Source: Serripes groenlandicus
Taxonomy: Eukaryota > Mollusca > Bivalvia > Cardiida > Cardiidae
Direction of reading: 5' to 3'
NCBI GenBank assembly: GCA_031761405.1
Contig: JASEVX010000003.1
Coordinates: forward strand, 140,787,762-140,851,761
DNA length: 64,000 nt
In this document: one piece after another, positions 46,261 to 57,200 of the stretch
Numbering within the stretch: the first letter of the stretch is position 1
Layout of the letters: every line of letters starts with the position of its first letter
The notes under the pieces: model-generated
Told to the model about the DNA's origin: nothing
What the model saw: only the letters and a program-made list of their open reading frames with translations
Database searches by the model: none
Translations under genes and position numbers: made by a program

Positions 46261-46795
46261 ATAGAACAATGTTAATCTCACAAATATGCCACTACGCAGA
46301 GCTCAGTGAAATAGTCAGTGTGCATTTTAAACGCTCGCATCGCCGTTGTTTCTCCTTTTTCCAACATGATAACGATGCAAAGGGGCTTTCTAATTATAGA
46401 TCATGGTTTACATACGCGCGCATTCAGTTAGCTTAATATATATACGAAAGTAAAGCATTGTATCAAAGTACCGTGGTGCAATGGAGAGCGTGTAGAACTA
46501 CTAATCATGGACTACTTATGGACGCGAGTTCGAGTCCTAATAGGAACTGTTCTTTTTTTTTTTTTTTAATTCTTATTTTATGCGATTTGTTAAACATTAT
46601 AGATTTATAATAATTAATTCACTCACATGAAACATAGTTATAATATAAGCCGAAATCCTGGATCCGCCCCTGGTGACGAAAACAAATCGAACTAACAATG
46701 TAAATCTCACAAATATGCCATGGGTGTTTTGACAGACTATACGCAGAGCTCAGTGAAAGAGTTAGTGTGCATGTTAAACGCTCGCATCGCCGTTG
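46261..46795. repeat. Segmental direct duplication flanking a tRNA-like unit
   Basis: A 90-105-bp block (CTCACAAATATGCCA ... ACGCAGAGCTCAGTGAAA ... AACGCTCGCATCGCCGTTG) occurs at 46272-46350 and 46706-46795 in the same direction. The later copy has an extra TGGGTGTTTTGACAGACTAT. The stretch between holds the tRNA-like sequence at 46471. Confidence 0.85.
46471..46563 (+). repeat. tRNA-like unit with poly-T stop
   Basis: CCGTGGTGCAATGGAGAGCG (A-box-like), GAGTTCGAGTCC (B box) and a T14-15 run that would stop RNA polymerase III. The acceptor and T-arm bases do not pair, so it is a SINE head or tRNA relic. Confidence 0.45.
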
Positions 46796-47524
46796 AAATG
46801 CTACATTTACTAAAACTGTCAACTGATAAAAAAAAAATCTCTGGACAAAATTATTAATAATAATAAAATAGACTAAATTGTGCAATAGCATGATCAATTG
46901 CATTTATAAATTAGATTTTACAAATGTTCAAAATAATTCGTTACCAGTACTTCAGTACTTTGATTAAGACTGTTATTATCCGAAGTCTCTTTTCAGTGGG
47001 TTCAGAAATTAATGCAACAACGAAAATGGACAATCGGCTCGCGTTTACTTATAAAGGTAGTGTTTATCACTAGCAAAACAGCTCGTGTCACGAAACATCC
47101 GAGTATCGAAACCTCCGGGTGACAAAGTGTCTCAGGGCGAACTTACACAGTGGCGAAATGTAAAATTAATGAATTGAGGTTTATCACGTGATATTTAATT
47201 ATAGATCCTCACATGAACTTATGAAAAGTAAATAATAGCCTACGCAGTGTTCACTTATAATCTCAAGTACAGAGTTCGGTGAGTTGCCATTTTGAACATT
47301 AATCAGGTTTGTTTAACGCTTAATATTATATATATATATATATATATATTCTTTTAACAGGCTAGCTACATTTATTTACTTCCCGACATTGTCATGGTTG
47401 CTTACTAGTCCAGGATTCTGTACTCTAAATGCGTTGTTATATTTTGACTGTTCGCATCCGATGAAATACAATGAAATATGTAACGGCGAAATATTGAGAC
47501 TAATCAGTCCTCAGCCTCAAAGCT
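46796..47524. other. Intergenic DNA with (TA)n run
   Basis: AT-rich sequence with an alternating TA tract at about 47326-47349. No gene is seen. Confidence 0.4.
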
Positions 47525-47745
47525 TTCCGTAACATACAGATGATATCTGATGTGTCTGCAGCAGACAAATTTTGTAAACAATGTGTCAAAAGAAGAAATT
47601 GCTCATGATGAGCAATTTCTCCTTTTGCCACAATTTGTTCAAATCTTTCTATAATTAAAACTCATTTATAAAGATTATCCATAATTTTGCTATGATCATT
47701 TCAAAGTCTCCGGCTACAGATTTGTTGTATGGGGTAAAGGGTTAA
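47525..47745 (+). mobile_element. piggyBac-like palindromic MITE, subtype B
   Basis: TGCAGCAGACAAATTTTGTA arm, perfect core AGAAATTGCTCATGATGAGC with its inverse, right end GGTAAAGGGTTAA. The left terminus is decayed. Confidence 0.75.
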
Positions 47746-48011
47746 CTTTATATTCAGATGCAACACAATTTCGTTTTTGACTGGTCAACATGTACTTGGC
47801 AAAATTTTATTATTCATCTGTTATTGCACGTATCATTTGTCTTTTGTTTGTCATCAGTTCATTATCTTTTCCTTGCAGACACAAATTAGAGATACAGAAA
47901 TTTGCATGAATCATTGAATGTGGCATGACTAATTGTTTCCTGCACAGATGAATAATTTGGAGATGACTATTGATTGATTACAGACTCATTAAACGCAGTA
48001 AGTACATGGTA

Positions 48012-48208
48012 GTCACTTTCCCACATACATGAAATCTGCAGAAGACGACTTGGAAAACAGATATGCAAACAATGGAAGATCTCTATAAATGAAAATGAAC
48101 TTAATGAATCCAGTTGAAAACATTGTGGTAGAAGGAGTAATTTCTCATAATGATAATGTTGGCTGTAGCAGAAGAATCAAAATGGGGCTGCAGGTGGGAA
48201 AGGGTTAA
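48012..48208 (+). mobile_element. piggyBac-like MITE, diverged
   Basis: ACTTTCCCACATACATGAAA with GCAGAAGACGACTTGGAAAA on the left, GCAGGTGGGAAAGGGTTAA on the right. The central palindrome is reduced to GGAGTAATTTCTCATAATGA. Confidence 0.7.
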
Positions 48209-48255
48209 TATAAACATATCATAATGTTGGTCTACCTTTGAATCAATAGAGAATT

Positions 48256-48409
48256 TTATGTTGCAGAAGCGATACAGGTTTTAGTATTGTACTATTATGA
48301 GGGGTGTGGACAATTGATATATCTAGCAAGACCGAAGTTCGAGAGAGCTGTGAAATTGTCCATGCCTCACGTAGTCAACACTAAAACCTGTATCGCAACT
48401 GCAACATAA
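48256..48409. repeat. 154-bp foldback element
   Basis: TTATGTTGCAG, then GCGATACAGGTTTTAGT at the left are inverted at the right (ACTAAAACCTGTATCGC, CTGCAACATAA). Arms of about 28 bp surround a roughly 95-bp middle. No coding capacity. Confidence 0.8.
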
Positions 48410-49495
48410 TTTTCCTTTTATTATATAACATGTATAACTTTCAAGACAGAATAAAGAACAAAAATTCTATATTCTAAATAAAGAAATAACATAATTTACA
48501 CGTTAAAAGTAATTTATGATTGGCATGTGAACCTTGCCCAACTACCATATTTTGAATGGCGTAAAAGCATATTTCAATGACGTACCTTTACCATATTTGG
48601 TACCGTATTTGACTTACGGTACTTAGTCAAATACGAAATTTTAATCTGTCACGTTTGAACTGCACGTGACCATCTGCATGTATTTGTGCCAGAAAAAGTG
48701 CAGGTATATAATTACAGATCTTATTACAGTTTGACTGACTGTAGTAATGTACATGTATAATAAACTGTAATGGATACATGAGCCCGCCCATCGGATAAGG
48801 TATAAGTTGGCATTTCTGAACAATGCAGGTTCAGATCATGATCATCATCCTGTTCATCAGTTCAATCTTACCAAAATTTGAACAAATTTACAGAAGCTCA
48901 GTGTCCGACAAATTTCAGAATTGTTTGGTAGCCCACTGGGCTACCAGATTTGGAAGCTGGTAGCCCGAAATATCGCGGATGCTAATGAGTGTTTTATGGT
49001 TATTTTTTTTTTCTTCTTCTGTACAAACATAATATTAAGAGCACACCATGTACATGATTTAATTTAAATAACATGACTGTGTTGCAAAAGACCTGAAGTG
49101 CAGCATTCAGTTAAAAAAAAAATGAAAATTGGAAAAGAGCCTTTTTGGTGGAGCTTGACAGATAGGAGAAAATTGGTATTAAAGTTTTTCAAGATTATTT
49201 TTCACTAGGTTATCTGAAACATTCTGCATAAAATGTATGTATTTTATCTATATTACCAAAAGATTCAAAAGCTAGTGACAGAAATGTTTAAACTTGAGAC
49301 CAAAAAATCAAATGATGTAATATAAACTCTTCAAATTGGAGGTCACCGATTTAGGTCCCTCAACGAAACAGGGCATACGATAGTCAGTTTTACAAAGACA
49401 TTTATGCAAGCTTGATTTATGTATATATTAAATAAGATTCAGTTTTATTAACCAAAAGTCAAATTTATCAGGTTCAATGAAGTTATTAACCCTTC

Positions 49496-49704
49496 CCCTC
49501 ATAAAGACGCTCTCTGACGCCTCTGCAGCAGACAGCTTTTTGAAAACAAAGTGACAACAGAAGAAATTGATCAAAACAAGCAATTTCTCCTTTTGCCACA
49601 ATGTTTTCCACTTAGTCATAGGTTATCCATTAGATTTTTGATTTTTTGACAAAATATGTTCAAAGTCGTCTGCTGCAGAATTGTTGTATGAGGGAAAGGG
49701 TTAA
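49496..49704 (-). mobile_element. piggyBac-like MITE nested in the hAT-like element
   Basis: TTAACCCTTCCCCTCATAAA to GGGAAAGGGTTAA, inverted relative to the subtype A copies (GCCTCTGCAGCAGACAGCTT comes first). The core is GAAATTGATC/AAGCAATTTCTCC. TTAA is at both ends. Confidence 0.85.
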
Positions 49705-49739
49705 ATCATAAAATATTGTCAAAAAGAATGACGCGAATT

Positions 49740-49789
49740 ATACCGTAACACATGAAACACGTTAAATTTGTTTCATGTGTTACGGTATT
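49740..49789. repeat. 18-bp stem hairpin
   Basis: ATACCGTAACACATGAAAC is inverted at GTTTCATGTGTTACGGTAT around a loop ACGTTAAATTT. The stem is perfect. Confidence 0.85.
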
Positions 49790-50740
49790 AATCACAACAT
49801 AGCCGCCATTTTGATAATTGCGCAATGTTAATCATGGTTCCCTAATGAGAATTTGAAATCGGTAAACAGCGTTGAATGTAAACATCGGGGTCGTCGGGTT
49901 GTTAACGTCGTTGACACAATTTCTCATTTCTTCCAATGAAATCGCAATTATTAAGTCATATGATTTTTTTTCCCGCCGGTTATGCTAATTAATTTTGGTA
50001 AACAAAGCCGTGATTGGGCATTTATTATTCACGTGGAATCGTTTATAGATTTCATCCCAAACATTTTCTTTGATATTACGAATACTATGTCGATTATTAA
50101 GGTGTTTTATATTTGATTAACGGCAAGATAAGATATAGAAGTGGTCGTATTGTATTGTCTTTAATATTTGGATCGAATTTATTTTATTAAATTCTGCATG
50201 GCGACAATTTTCTTCTCTGTCTTTCTGAACCGGTCTGCACCAGTTTGCAAACATCGCATACCGAAAATAGAAATATGAATCAAAATACATTTAAGGGAAT
50301 ATTTGAATTTCATTGGTTATTCGCAATCATTCATGGATTAACACATAGCCCCAGGGAACAATGGCCACTAATGATTGGACCGCCGTAATGGGTATATATA
50401 TCACGTTAATTGACTATTACTGACGCGATTCGGTTGGCTGAAACCACTCGATCTGACAGGTGGGTAACTCCGCCTACTGATATTGATTTTTTTATGGTCA
50501 CAGCGAGTGGTTTTCGCATGTAACATATAGTCACTGTTTATACACGACATGTGTGTAAGTAATTAAGCCGGGCTACCAAACACGGGAATAAACAGTAGCC
50601 CGCCGGGCTTTCATTTGAAAATGACAGTAGCCCGAGCAATTATTGTGGTAGCCCGCGGGCTCCGGGCAATGGATTTGTCGGACACTGGAAGCTTCTAACA
50701 TGCTAATTTTAGTATTATGTATACAGTATAGATTTTGATC

Positions 50741-51080
50741 TTAACCCTTTCCCACTTGTAGACACATTTCAACACATCTGCAGGAGACTACTTTTGATTT
50801 GAGCAATTTCTCCTTTTTCCACAATGTTTAAACTCTATTCAATATACTTTCATGTAAAGAGATTTTCCCAATATTTCCCTATTTCCCATTTTCAAATTTG
50901 AACCCCTGCTAGACGATTGTTTCATTCCGATGATTGACAAAAGTGATTAACTCCACCAACTGGCTTATATAGTTGATGTGGGAAAGAAGTCAGTTGCCTG
51001 GTAAGAATGTTGTGTGAAGTACTGTTTCGAGATAGCCTGCTGAGGGAATACTTGGTCAGGTCAACTGGCCACCATGATAA
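50741..51080. repeat. MITE and SINE fragments
   Basis: A MITE left end (AACCCTTTCCCACTTGTAGA, 50742) and part of its core lie before a SINE family 2 body and tail (GCCTGGTAAGAATGTTGTGT ... CAACTGGCCACCATGATAAA) at about 50965-51080. Confidence 0.55.
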
Positions 51081-51083
51081 AAC

Positions 51084-51307
51084 TTAACCCTTTCTCTCAT
51101 ACATCAATTCTGCGTAAGACAACATATTTTGTCAAAAAATAGAAAATCTCTATAATTGAATGGTTAACCTATGCCTAAAAGTGGAAAATATTGTGGCAAA
51201 AGGAGAAATTGCTTGTTTTGAGCAATTTCTTATTTTGTCACTATGTTTTCAAAAAATCCCTCTGCTGCAGAGGCGTCAGAAAGCGTCTATATGAGGGAAA
51301 GGGTTAA
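51084..51307 (+). mobile_element. piggyBac-like palindromic MITE, subtype A
   Basis: TTAACCCTTTCTCTCATACA to GAGGGAAAGGGTTAA, TTAA at both ends, full arms. The core is AGGAGAAATTGCTTGTTTTG and its inverse. Confidence 0.9.
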
Positions 51308-51464
51308 AGACTGTTAAAAATGCTGTTACACTCATATCAATCAATTTTCCATTTTCAACGGTCATCTGATATAGATGGGTTAGAATGTACATACTGGGAA
51401 AAGGGTTAGATATATACATGTCTAAAATATTCTTATTTTGACTTAACATATTTCTATGGTTTTT

Positions 51465-52633
51465 AGCTCTACTGGCCAAAGGCCAGAAGGGCTTATGTCG
51501 TGGCGATTTGTCCGTCGTCCGTGCGTCCGTCAGTCCGTAAACAATTTCTTGTTAACACGATACAGTCTTCACTTTTGATTATATCTCAACCAAACTTATA
51601 CAGTAGTTAGATATCCATGAGAGCTCGGTTCCTTTCGAAAACCAGCCAGATCCACCCATGCATGACTGGATTATGGCCCTTGAAATAGTCAAAATTGCTA
51701 TAAAAGAGCTTGTTAACACGATACCGTCTTCACTTTTGATTGTATCTCAACCAAACTTATACAGTAGTTAGATATCCTAGAGAGCTCAGTTCCTTTCGAG
51801 AAACAGCCAGATCCGCCCATGCATAACTGGATTATGGCCCTTGAAATGGCCAAAATTGCTATAAAAGAGCTTGTTAACACGATAGTCTTCACTTTTGATT
51901 GTATCTCAACCAAACTTATACAGTAGTTAGATATCCATGAGAGCTTGGTTCCTTTCGAAAACCAGCCACAGATTTGCGCATGCATGACTGGATTATGGCC
52001 CTTGAAATGGTCAAAATTGCTATAAAAGAGCTTGTTAACACGATACAGTCTTCACTTTTGATTGTATCTCAACCAAACTTATACAGTAGTTAGATATCCA
52101 TGAGAGCTCGGTTCCTTTCGAAAACTGGATTATGGCCCTTGAAATGGTCAAAATTGCTATAAAAGAGCTTGTTAACACGATACAGTCTTTATTTTTTATT
52201 GTATCTCAACCATACTTATACAGTAGTTAGATATCCATGAGAGCTTGATTCCTTTCGAAAACAAGCCAGATTCGCCCCATGCATGACTGAATTATGGCCC
52301 TTGAAATTGTCAAAATTGCTATAATAGGGCTTGTTAACATGATACAGTCCTTATTTTTGATTGTATCTCAATCAAACTTATACAGTAGTTAGATATCCAT
52401 GAGAGTTTGGTTCATTTCTAAAAAACGGCCAGATCTACCCATGCATGGCTGGATTATGGTCCTTGAAATTGTCAAAAATGCTATAATACAGCTTGTGAAC
52501 ACAATAGAGCTTCCATTTACTATCTGATCTTCACCAAACTTAGATGGTATTTGAATATTAATGACATATTGGTTCCTTTTGAAACAAGCCAGATCAATGC
52601 CAGTAGAGCATAGGCCCTCATGGGCCTCTTGTT
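51465..52633 (+). mobile_element. HINE/pearl-like tandem-array element (AGCTCTACTGGC family)
   Basis: Inverted ends GCTCTACTGGC (51466-51476) and GCCAGTAGAGC (52599-52609). Next come a small 5' palindrome CTGGCCAAAGGCCAG, a GTCCGTCGTCCGTGCGTCCG microsatellite, and about six and a half direct repeats of roughly 150-160 bp (CTTGTTAACACGATACAGTC, ACTTATACAGTAGTTAGATA). A 3' hairpin AGGCCCTCATGGGCCT is followed by CTTGTTA. It is non-coding. Confidence 0.85.
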
Positions 52634-52706
52634 ATTCAAATCTTTAATTTGGTAGTGTTATTCAATAACTTTTCAAACAACGATTTCATAGAAATTGTAG
52701 CTTTAT

Positions 52707-52882
52707 TGTGTCACCCTGCGTAGCATGGTAGGCACTTAGGGATTACTTTTTTTTTGTCCGGCGTCTGTCCGTCCATCGGTCTGTCTGTCTTCCGTCACAC
52801 TTTTTCATCACACTTTTTCGTCACACTTTCAATGAGCAGGTGCAGGTGACACACGTGCTCCGCGGAGCACTCCATTCTAGTT
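52707..52882 (+). mobile_element. Short HINE-like element without tandem array
   Basis: TGTGTCACC at the left and GGTGACACA near the right are inverted. A GTCCGTCCATCGGTCTGTCT microsatellite and a perfect 3' hairpin GTGCTCCGCGGAGCAC follow, ending CTAGTT. It has the same plan as the larger elements but no long repeats. Confidence 0.65.
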
Positions 52883-52935
52883 CATTAATCTTAATTATAT
52901 TTCCACTCTCAAAAAAGGCGCATTAGTAAAAGGGT

Positions 52936-54034
52936 CAACCCTTTTCCACATACAACAGTCGTGCAGCAGACGATTTTGAAAGCATTTCTAAATGGGCAAA
53001 TATTGAAATCTCCATAAATGAAAGCATAATCATTGAAAGTTGAAAACGTGGCAAAAGAAAAAAATTGCCAATTTCTCCTTTTGCCAATTTTTCATAAGTT
53101 GTCTGCTACAGATGCGTAAAATGATAGGAATAGTGCATTATCTGATAAGAATAATGCAAGCATGTAGTATCACAAAAGTTAAAAACATTGTGGCCAAGAA
53201 ATTGCTCATTTCGCCAAATTGTTTTTCATAAGTTGTCTGCTACAGATGCGTCAAAAGGGTCCGCATGTGTGATAGGAATAATGCATCACATGAAGGAAAA
53301 TATAATGAGGATCAAAAAGAGGATGTAAACCCTTTCCTAGATACACATGATCCTCCTTCCCTTTTCACCAGATAACCCTTTATTATGACCTCAGACATAC
53401 CAGTTTTAACCCTTTCCCTCATATAGACGCTTTCTGATGCCTCTGCAGCAGACAGCTTTTTGAAAACATAGTGACAAAAGAAGAAATTGCACAAAACGTG
53501 CAATTTCTCCTTTTACCACAATGTTTTCCACTTTTTGTGCTTTTCTATGTTTTGACAAAATTATCGTTCAAAGTCATCTGCTGCAGAATTGTTGTATGAG
53601 GGAAAGGGTTAATCATAGGCAGAGGCATCTGTAGCAGACGACTTTAACAACATGGAAACTATGTTAAACTAGCAAAAATTGAAATCATTCTCTAAATGAA
53701 AGAACAATAATTGAATTCAGTTGAAAACATAGCAAATGGAGAAATTGTTCAATATGAGCAATTTCTCTTTTTGCCATAATGTTTTCAAAGGGCCTCTGCT
53801 GCAGAGGCGTCAAGATTTAAGGTTTTCTCATGTGTCGAGGTATTTGCAGCAGAAGTCTTTTGAAAACATTGTGGTAAAAAGGAAAACTTGCCCGAAATGA
53901 GCATTTTCTCTTCTTGCCATAATTACTTCAACTTTTTTCAATAAATTTATTTTCAATTTGAGAGATCTTTCATATTGTTCCGGATGTTTTTAAAGTTTTC
54001 TGCTGCAGAGTTGCTTTATGTGGGATAGGGATTA
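52936..54034. mobile_element. Cluster of piggyBac-like MITEs upstream of SLC49A4
   Basis: At least four copies lie nearly end to end: about 52936-53135 (core worn; the GTTGTCTGCTACAGATGCGT arm is duplicated at 53232), 53406-53612 (complete, inverted, TTAA both ends), about 53613-53830 and about 53838-54034. Where one ends, the next begins at a shared or near-shared TTAA. Confidence 0.8.
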
Positions 54035-54065
54035 GTTGTTTTCATCAATTCATTATAGATAAAAG

Positions 54066-54212
54066 ATGTCACCAGTTGACACAGAAGATGATACAGAGAA
54101 GGCACCACTGCTAATACCGGACCAGAAACGCCGCAACACACTGACTGGAACTGGTGTATTTAAAAGGCGCTATTATGTGTTTCTTGTCTTCACATTGGGC
54201 AGTTTTACTCAG
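54066..54212 (+). CDS. SLC49A4 exon 1
   Basis: 49 codons ending in Gln before donor GTAACT. It holds the acidic N-tail (DTEDDTEKAPLLI), a KRR cluster and the start of helix 1. Confidence 0.88.
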
Positions 54213-57200
54213 GTAACTCAACTAGTATACTTGCTATATCCGAATAAAGTAAAAGAATGGTCTTTAAGTTTAATATGTTTTAACCCTTTCCCACATACAA
54301 CAAATCTGCAGCAGATGACTTTGATAACATCTCAACAATAATATGGAAAATCTCCCTAAATGAAGACATACTTATTAAAAAGAGTTAAAATAAAAATGCT
54401 TTTTTTGAGCAATTTCTTCTTTTTTCACAAAGTTTTCAAAAGTTGTCTGCTGCACAGGCGTCATAGAGCGTCTACATGAGGGAAAGGGTTAAAACAGTGT
54501 AAAAAGAATAGAAATCATGAGCAAACTTTCCTTCCATGAAAACATGAGGGAAAGAATTTATCATTTACCTGGTCAGCCCTCTGTATAGCCCTTTCTCACT
54601 TACCGCCTCATTGGTGTAGTAGTAGAGTGTCAGCTTCAGGTCGCATGTTCAATACCCGTCAGGTCATACCAAAGACTTTAAGAATGGTAGTAATGGCTGC
54701 CCTCCTTGGCACTCAAGGTTGTGGGGTTAGCATTACGACTGACTGACTGACTTCAGTATAGATACACCAGTAGTCCTGGTAACTTACCCAGGAAACGCCA
54801 TTATATAACTGAAACAATTGTTGACAGTGGTGTATAGCACCAAACAATCAATCAATCAATCAATCAGCCCTTTCCAACTTGCAGATCAGCAAACAACTTT
54901 TGAAGAAAAAAATAGGCAAGAGGAGAAATTTCTCAAAATGAGCAATTTTTCTTTTTGCCTCAACATTTTCTACTCCATTTAGATATTACACTTTTATTTA
55001 TAGAGATTTTCCATATTCTTACATAGAAGTTTTCAAAATTGTCTGCAACAGAGTTGTTGAGTTAAGAAGGGCTATTCTACATAACCCTGTGTAAGCATTG
55101 GTGTTGTTGCATGGATTTTTTGAACCCTTTCCCACATACAGATGAGTTGTTGTGCCTCTGCAGCAGATAACCTTTGAAAACATTTTGGCAAAAGAAATGA
55201 AATTGCTCATATTGAGCAATTTCTCTTTTTGTCACAATGTTTTAAACTTTGTTCAAAAATTGTTCTTTCATTTATTGAGACTTTCCATATTTTTACTTTT
55301 TAGCTCACCTATGCACGAAGTGCAAGGTGAGCTATTGTGATCACATTTTGTCCGGCATGCTTTGTCAACAGTTGGGCTTGTTAACACTCTACAGGCTACA
55401 CTTTGCATCCAATCTTCATGAAAGTTTATCAGATCATTCATCTCTGTCAAATCTTGGACAAGTTCGAAACTTGGCCATATGAGGTCAAAAACTAGGTCAG
55501 TAGGTCAAATTGAAGGGAAATCTTGTTACACTCTGGAGGCCACATTTTCAACTTGAGCATATTGAAACTTTATCAGAATGTTTGTCTTGATGATATGTAA
55601 GTCAAGTTCGAACATGGGTCATGTCAGGTCAAAAAGTAGGTCACTAGGTCAAATTGAAGGAAAATCTTGTTTACTAGATGTTTTCAAAGTCGTCTACTGT
55701 TGAATTGCTTTAAGTGGGAAAGCGTTAAGGTGTAAGGGGTAAATTGTGTTTACTACAGCACTAATGTTGATGCTTTCTATATTTTTGGCCAGATGTTTTT
55801 AACCCTTTCCCTCATACGACAATTCTGCAGCAGACGACTTTGAATGTATTTTGTCAAAACATAGAAAATCTCCATAATTGAATGGATAACCTATGACAAA
55901 AAGTGGAAAACATTGTGGTAAAAGGAGAAATTGCACGTTTTGTGTAATTTCTTCTTTTGTCACTATGTTTTCAAAAAGCTGTCTGCTGCAGAGGCGTCAG
56001 AAAGCGTCTATACGAGGGAAAGGTTTAATTCTTCGTCTGTGGGTAAGGGTTAGATTGATTTGCAAAGGAAGCGACAATGAAGACATCCTCGTTTATTTTC
56101 AGGCAATAGTTTGGAACACGTGGGGTCCGATCACAGACTCCTCGGAGAAAGTGTTTAACTGGGACGACAGTAACATTGGAATGTTGGCAAACTATGGGAA
56201 CATCGGTTTTATGATCACAGTCCTGCCATTCTGTTACTTCATGGACGTTAAAGGTCAATGTTACCTTGCAGAAGGCTTTTGAAAACATTGTGGTAGAAGA
56301 AGAAATTACTCATCATGAGCAATTTCTTGTTTTGCAACAATGTTTTCAACTCTATTAAATAATTAAGATCTCATTTATGTAGATTTTTTTCTCGTTTTAG
56401 CCAATAGGGTTTCAAAGTCATCTGCTGCAAATTTGTTGCACGTGAAAAAGGGTTAATCTTATCCCTTATTCAGACATCTTAACCATTTACCTAATGTGGT
56501 TCACATTTGATGCTTTGCAGCAGATGATGTTTTTGAAAACATTGTGAAAAAGGGAGAAATAATAAAACCCAAGTAATTGTTCCTTTTTCCAAAATGTTTG
56601 AACTCTTGTTTCAATTTTCAGATACATGTATCAGCAATTTGTCCACAGATGTTTGTAAAGTACTCAACTCAAATGTCATATTAATTAACAGCTGAACAGT
56701 TCAAATTTATGTATAGGAAAAAATAGATCTCCATTTCTTACAATATTTGCTTGCCGGTCTTGAATGAATTTTGTAATGTCTTTAGAATCTTTGCTTATGT
56801 TCCTGCATCATGTAAAGACTAAATGTGTACCACTCTCCAAAAAACAACCATAATGCATTTGTGACAAGTGTAGATCCAGATTGGTCAGAGCCTCCATGTT
56901 GTCTGATCTGGCTCTGCACTGTTTTCTAATTAGACATAGTAGGTTTCAAGAAACTTCTGTAAAGCAGCATCCATTTGTATCTTTATCATGGATGCGCAGG
57001 CAGGTCTTTTTCAACATATTAGTCATGCAATTATTCAGAGCTCTAGACAAGAAGAGTATTTCACATCCCCAAATCCTTATTTGACCCTCAAACCCTATGT
57101 TATGGGTACTTAAATGGCTTGTTCAACCTTTTTTCCCTAACATACCCTTTTTGATGTCTCTGCAGCAAAGGACTTTGGAAAACATTCTGGCAAAATGATT

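Larger units (their letters stand above)
48899..50687. mobile_element. hAT-like non-autonomous transposon
   Basis: Perfect 15-bp inverted ends CAGTGTCCGACAAAT (48899) and ATTTGTCGGACACTG (to 50687), with the CAGTG/CACTG start typical of hAT elements. A 6-bp direct repeat GAAGCT sits on each side (48893-48898, 50688-50693); hAT elements usually make 8. Subterminal GGTAGCCC / GGGCTACC words recur at both ends (48928-48967, 50572-50661), as transposase sites would. No transposase frame remains. It contains a nested MITE at 49496-49704 and a hairpin at 49740-49789. Confidence 0.8.
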
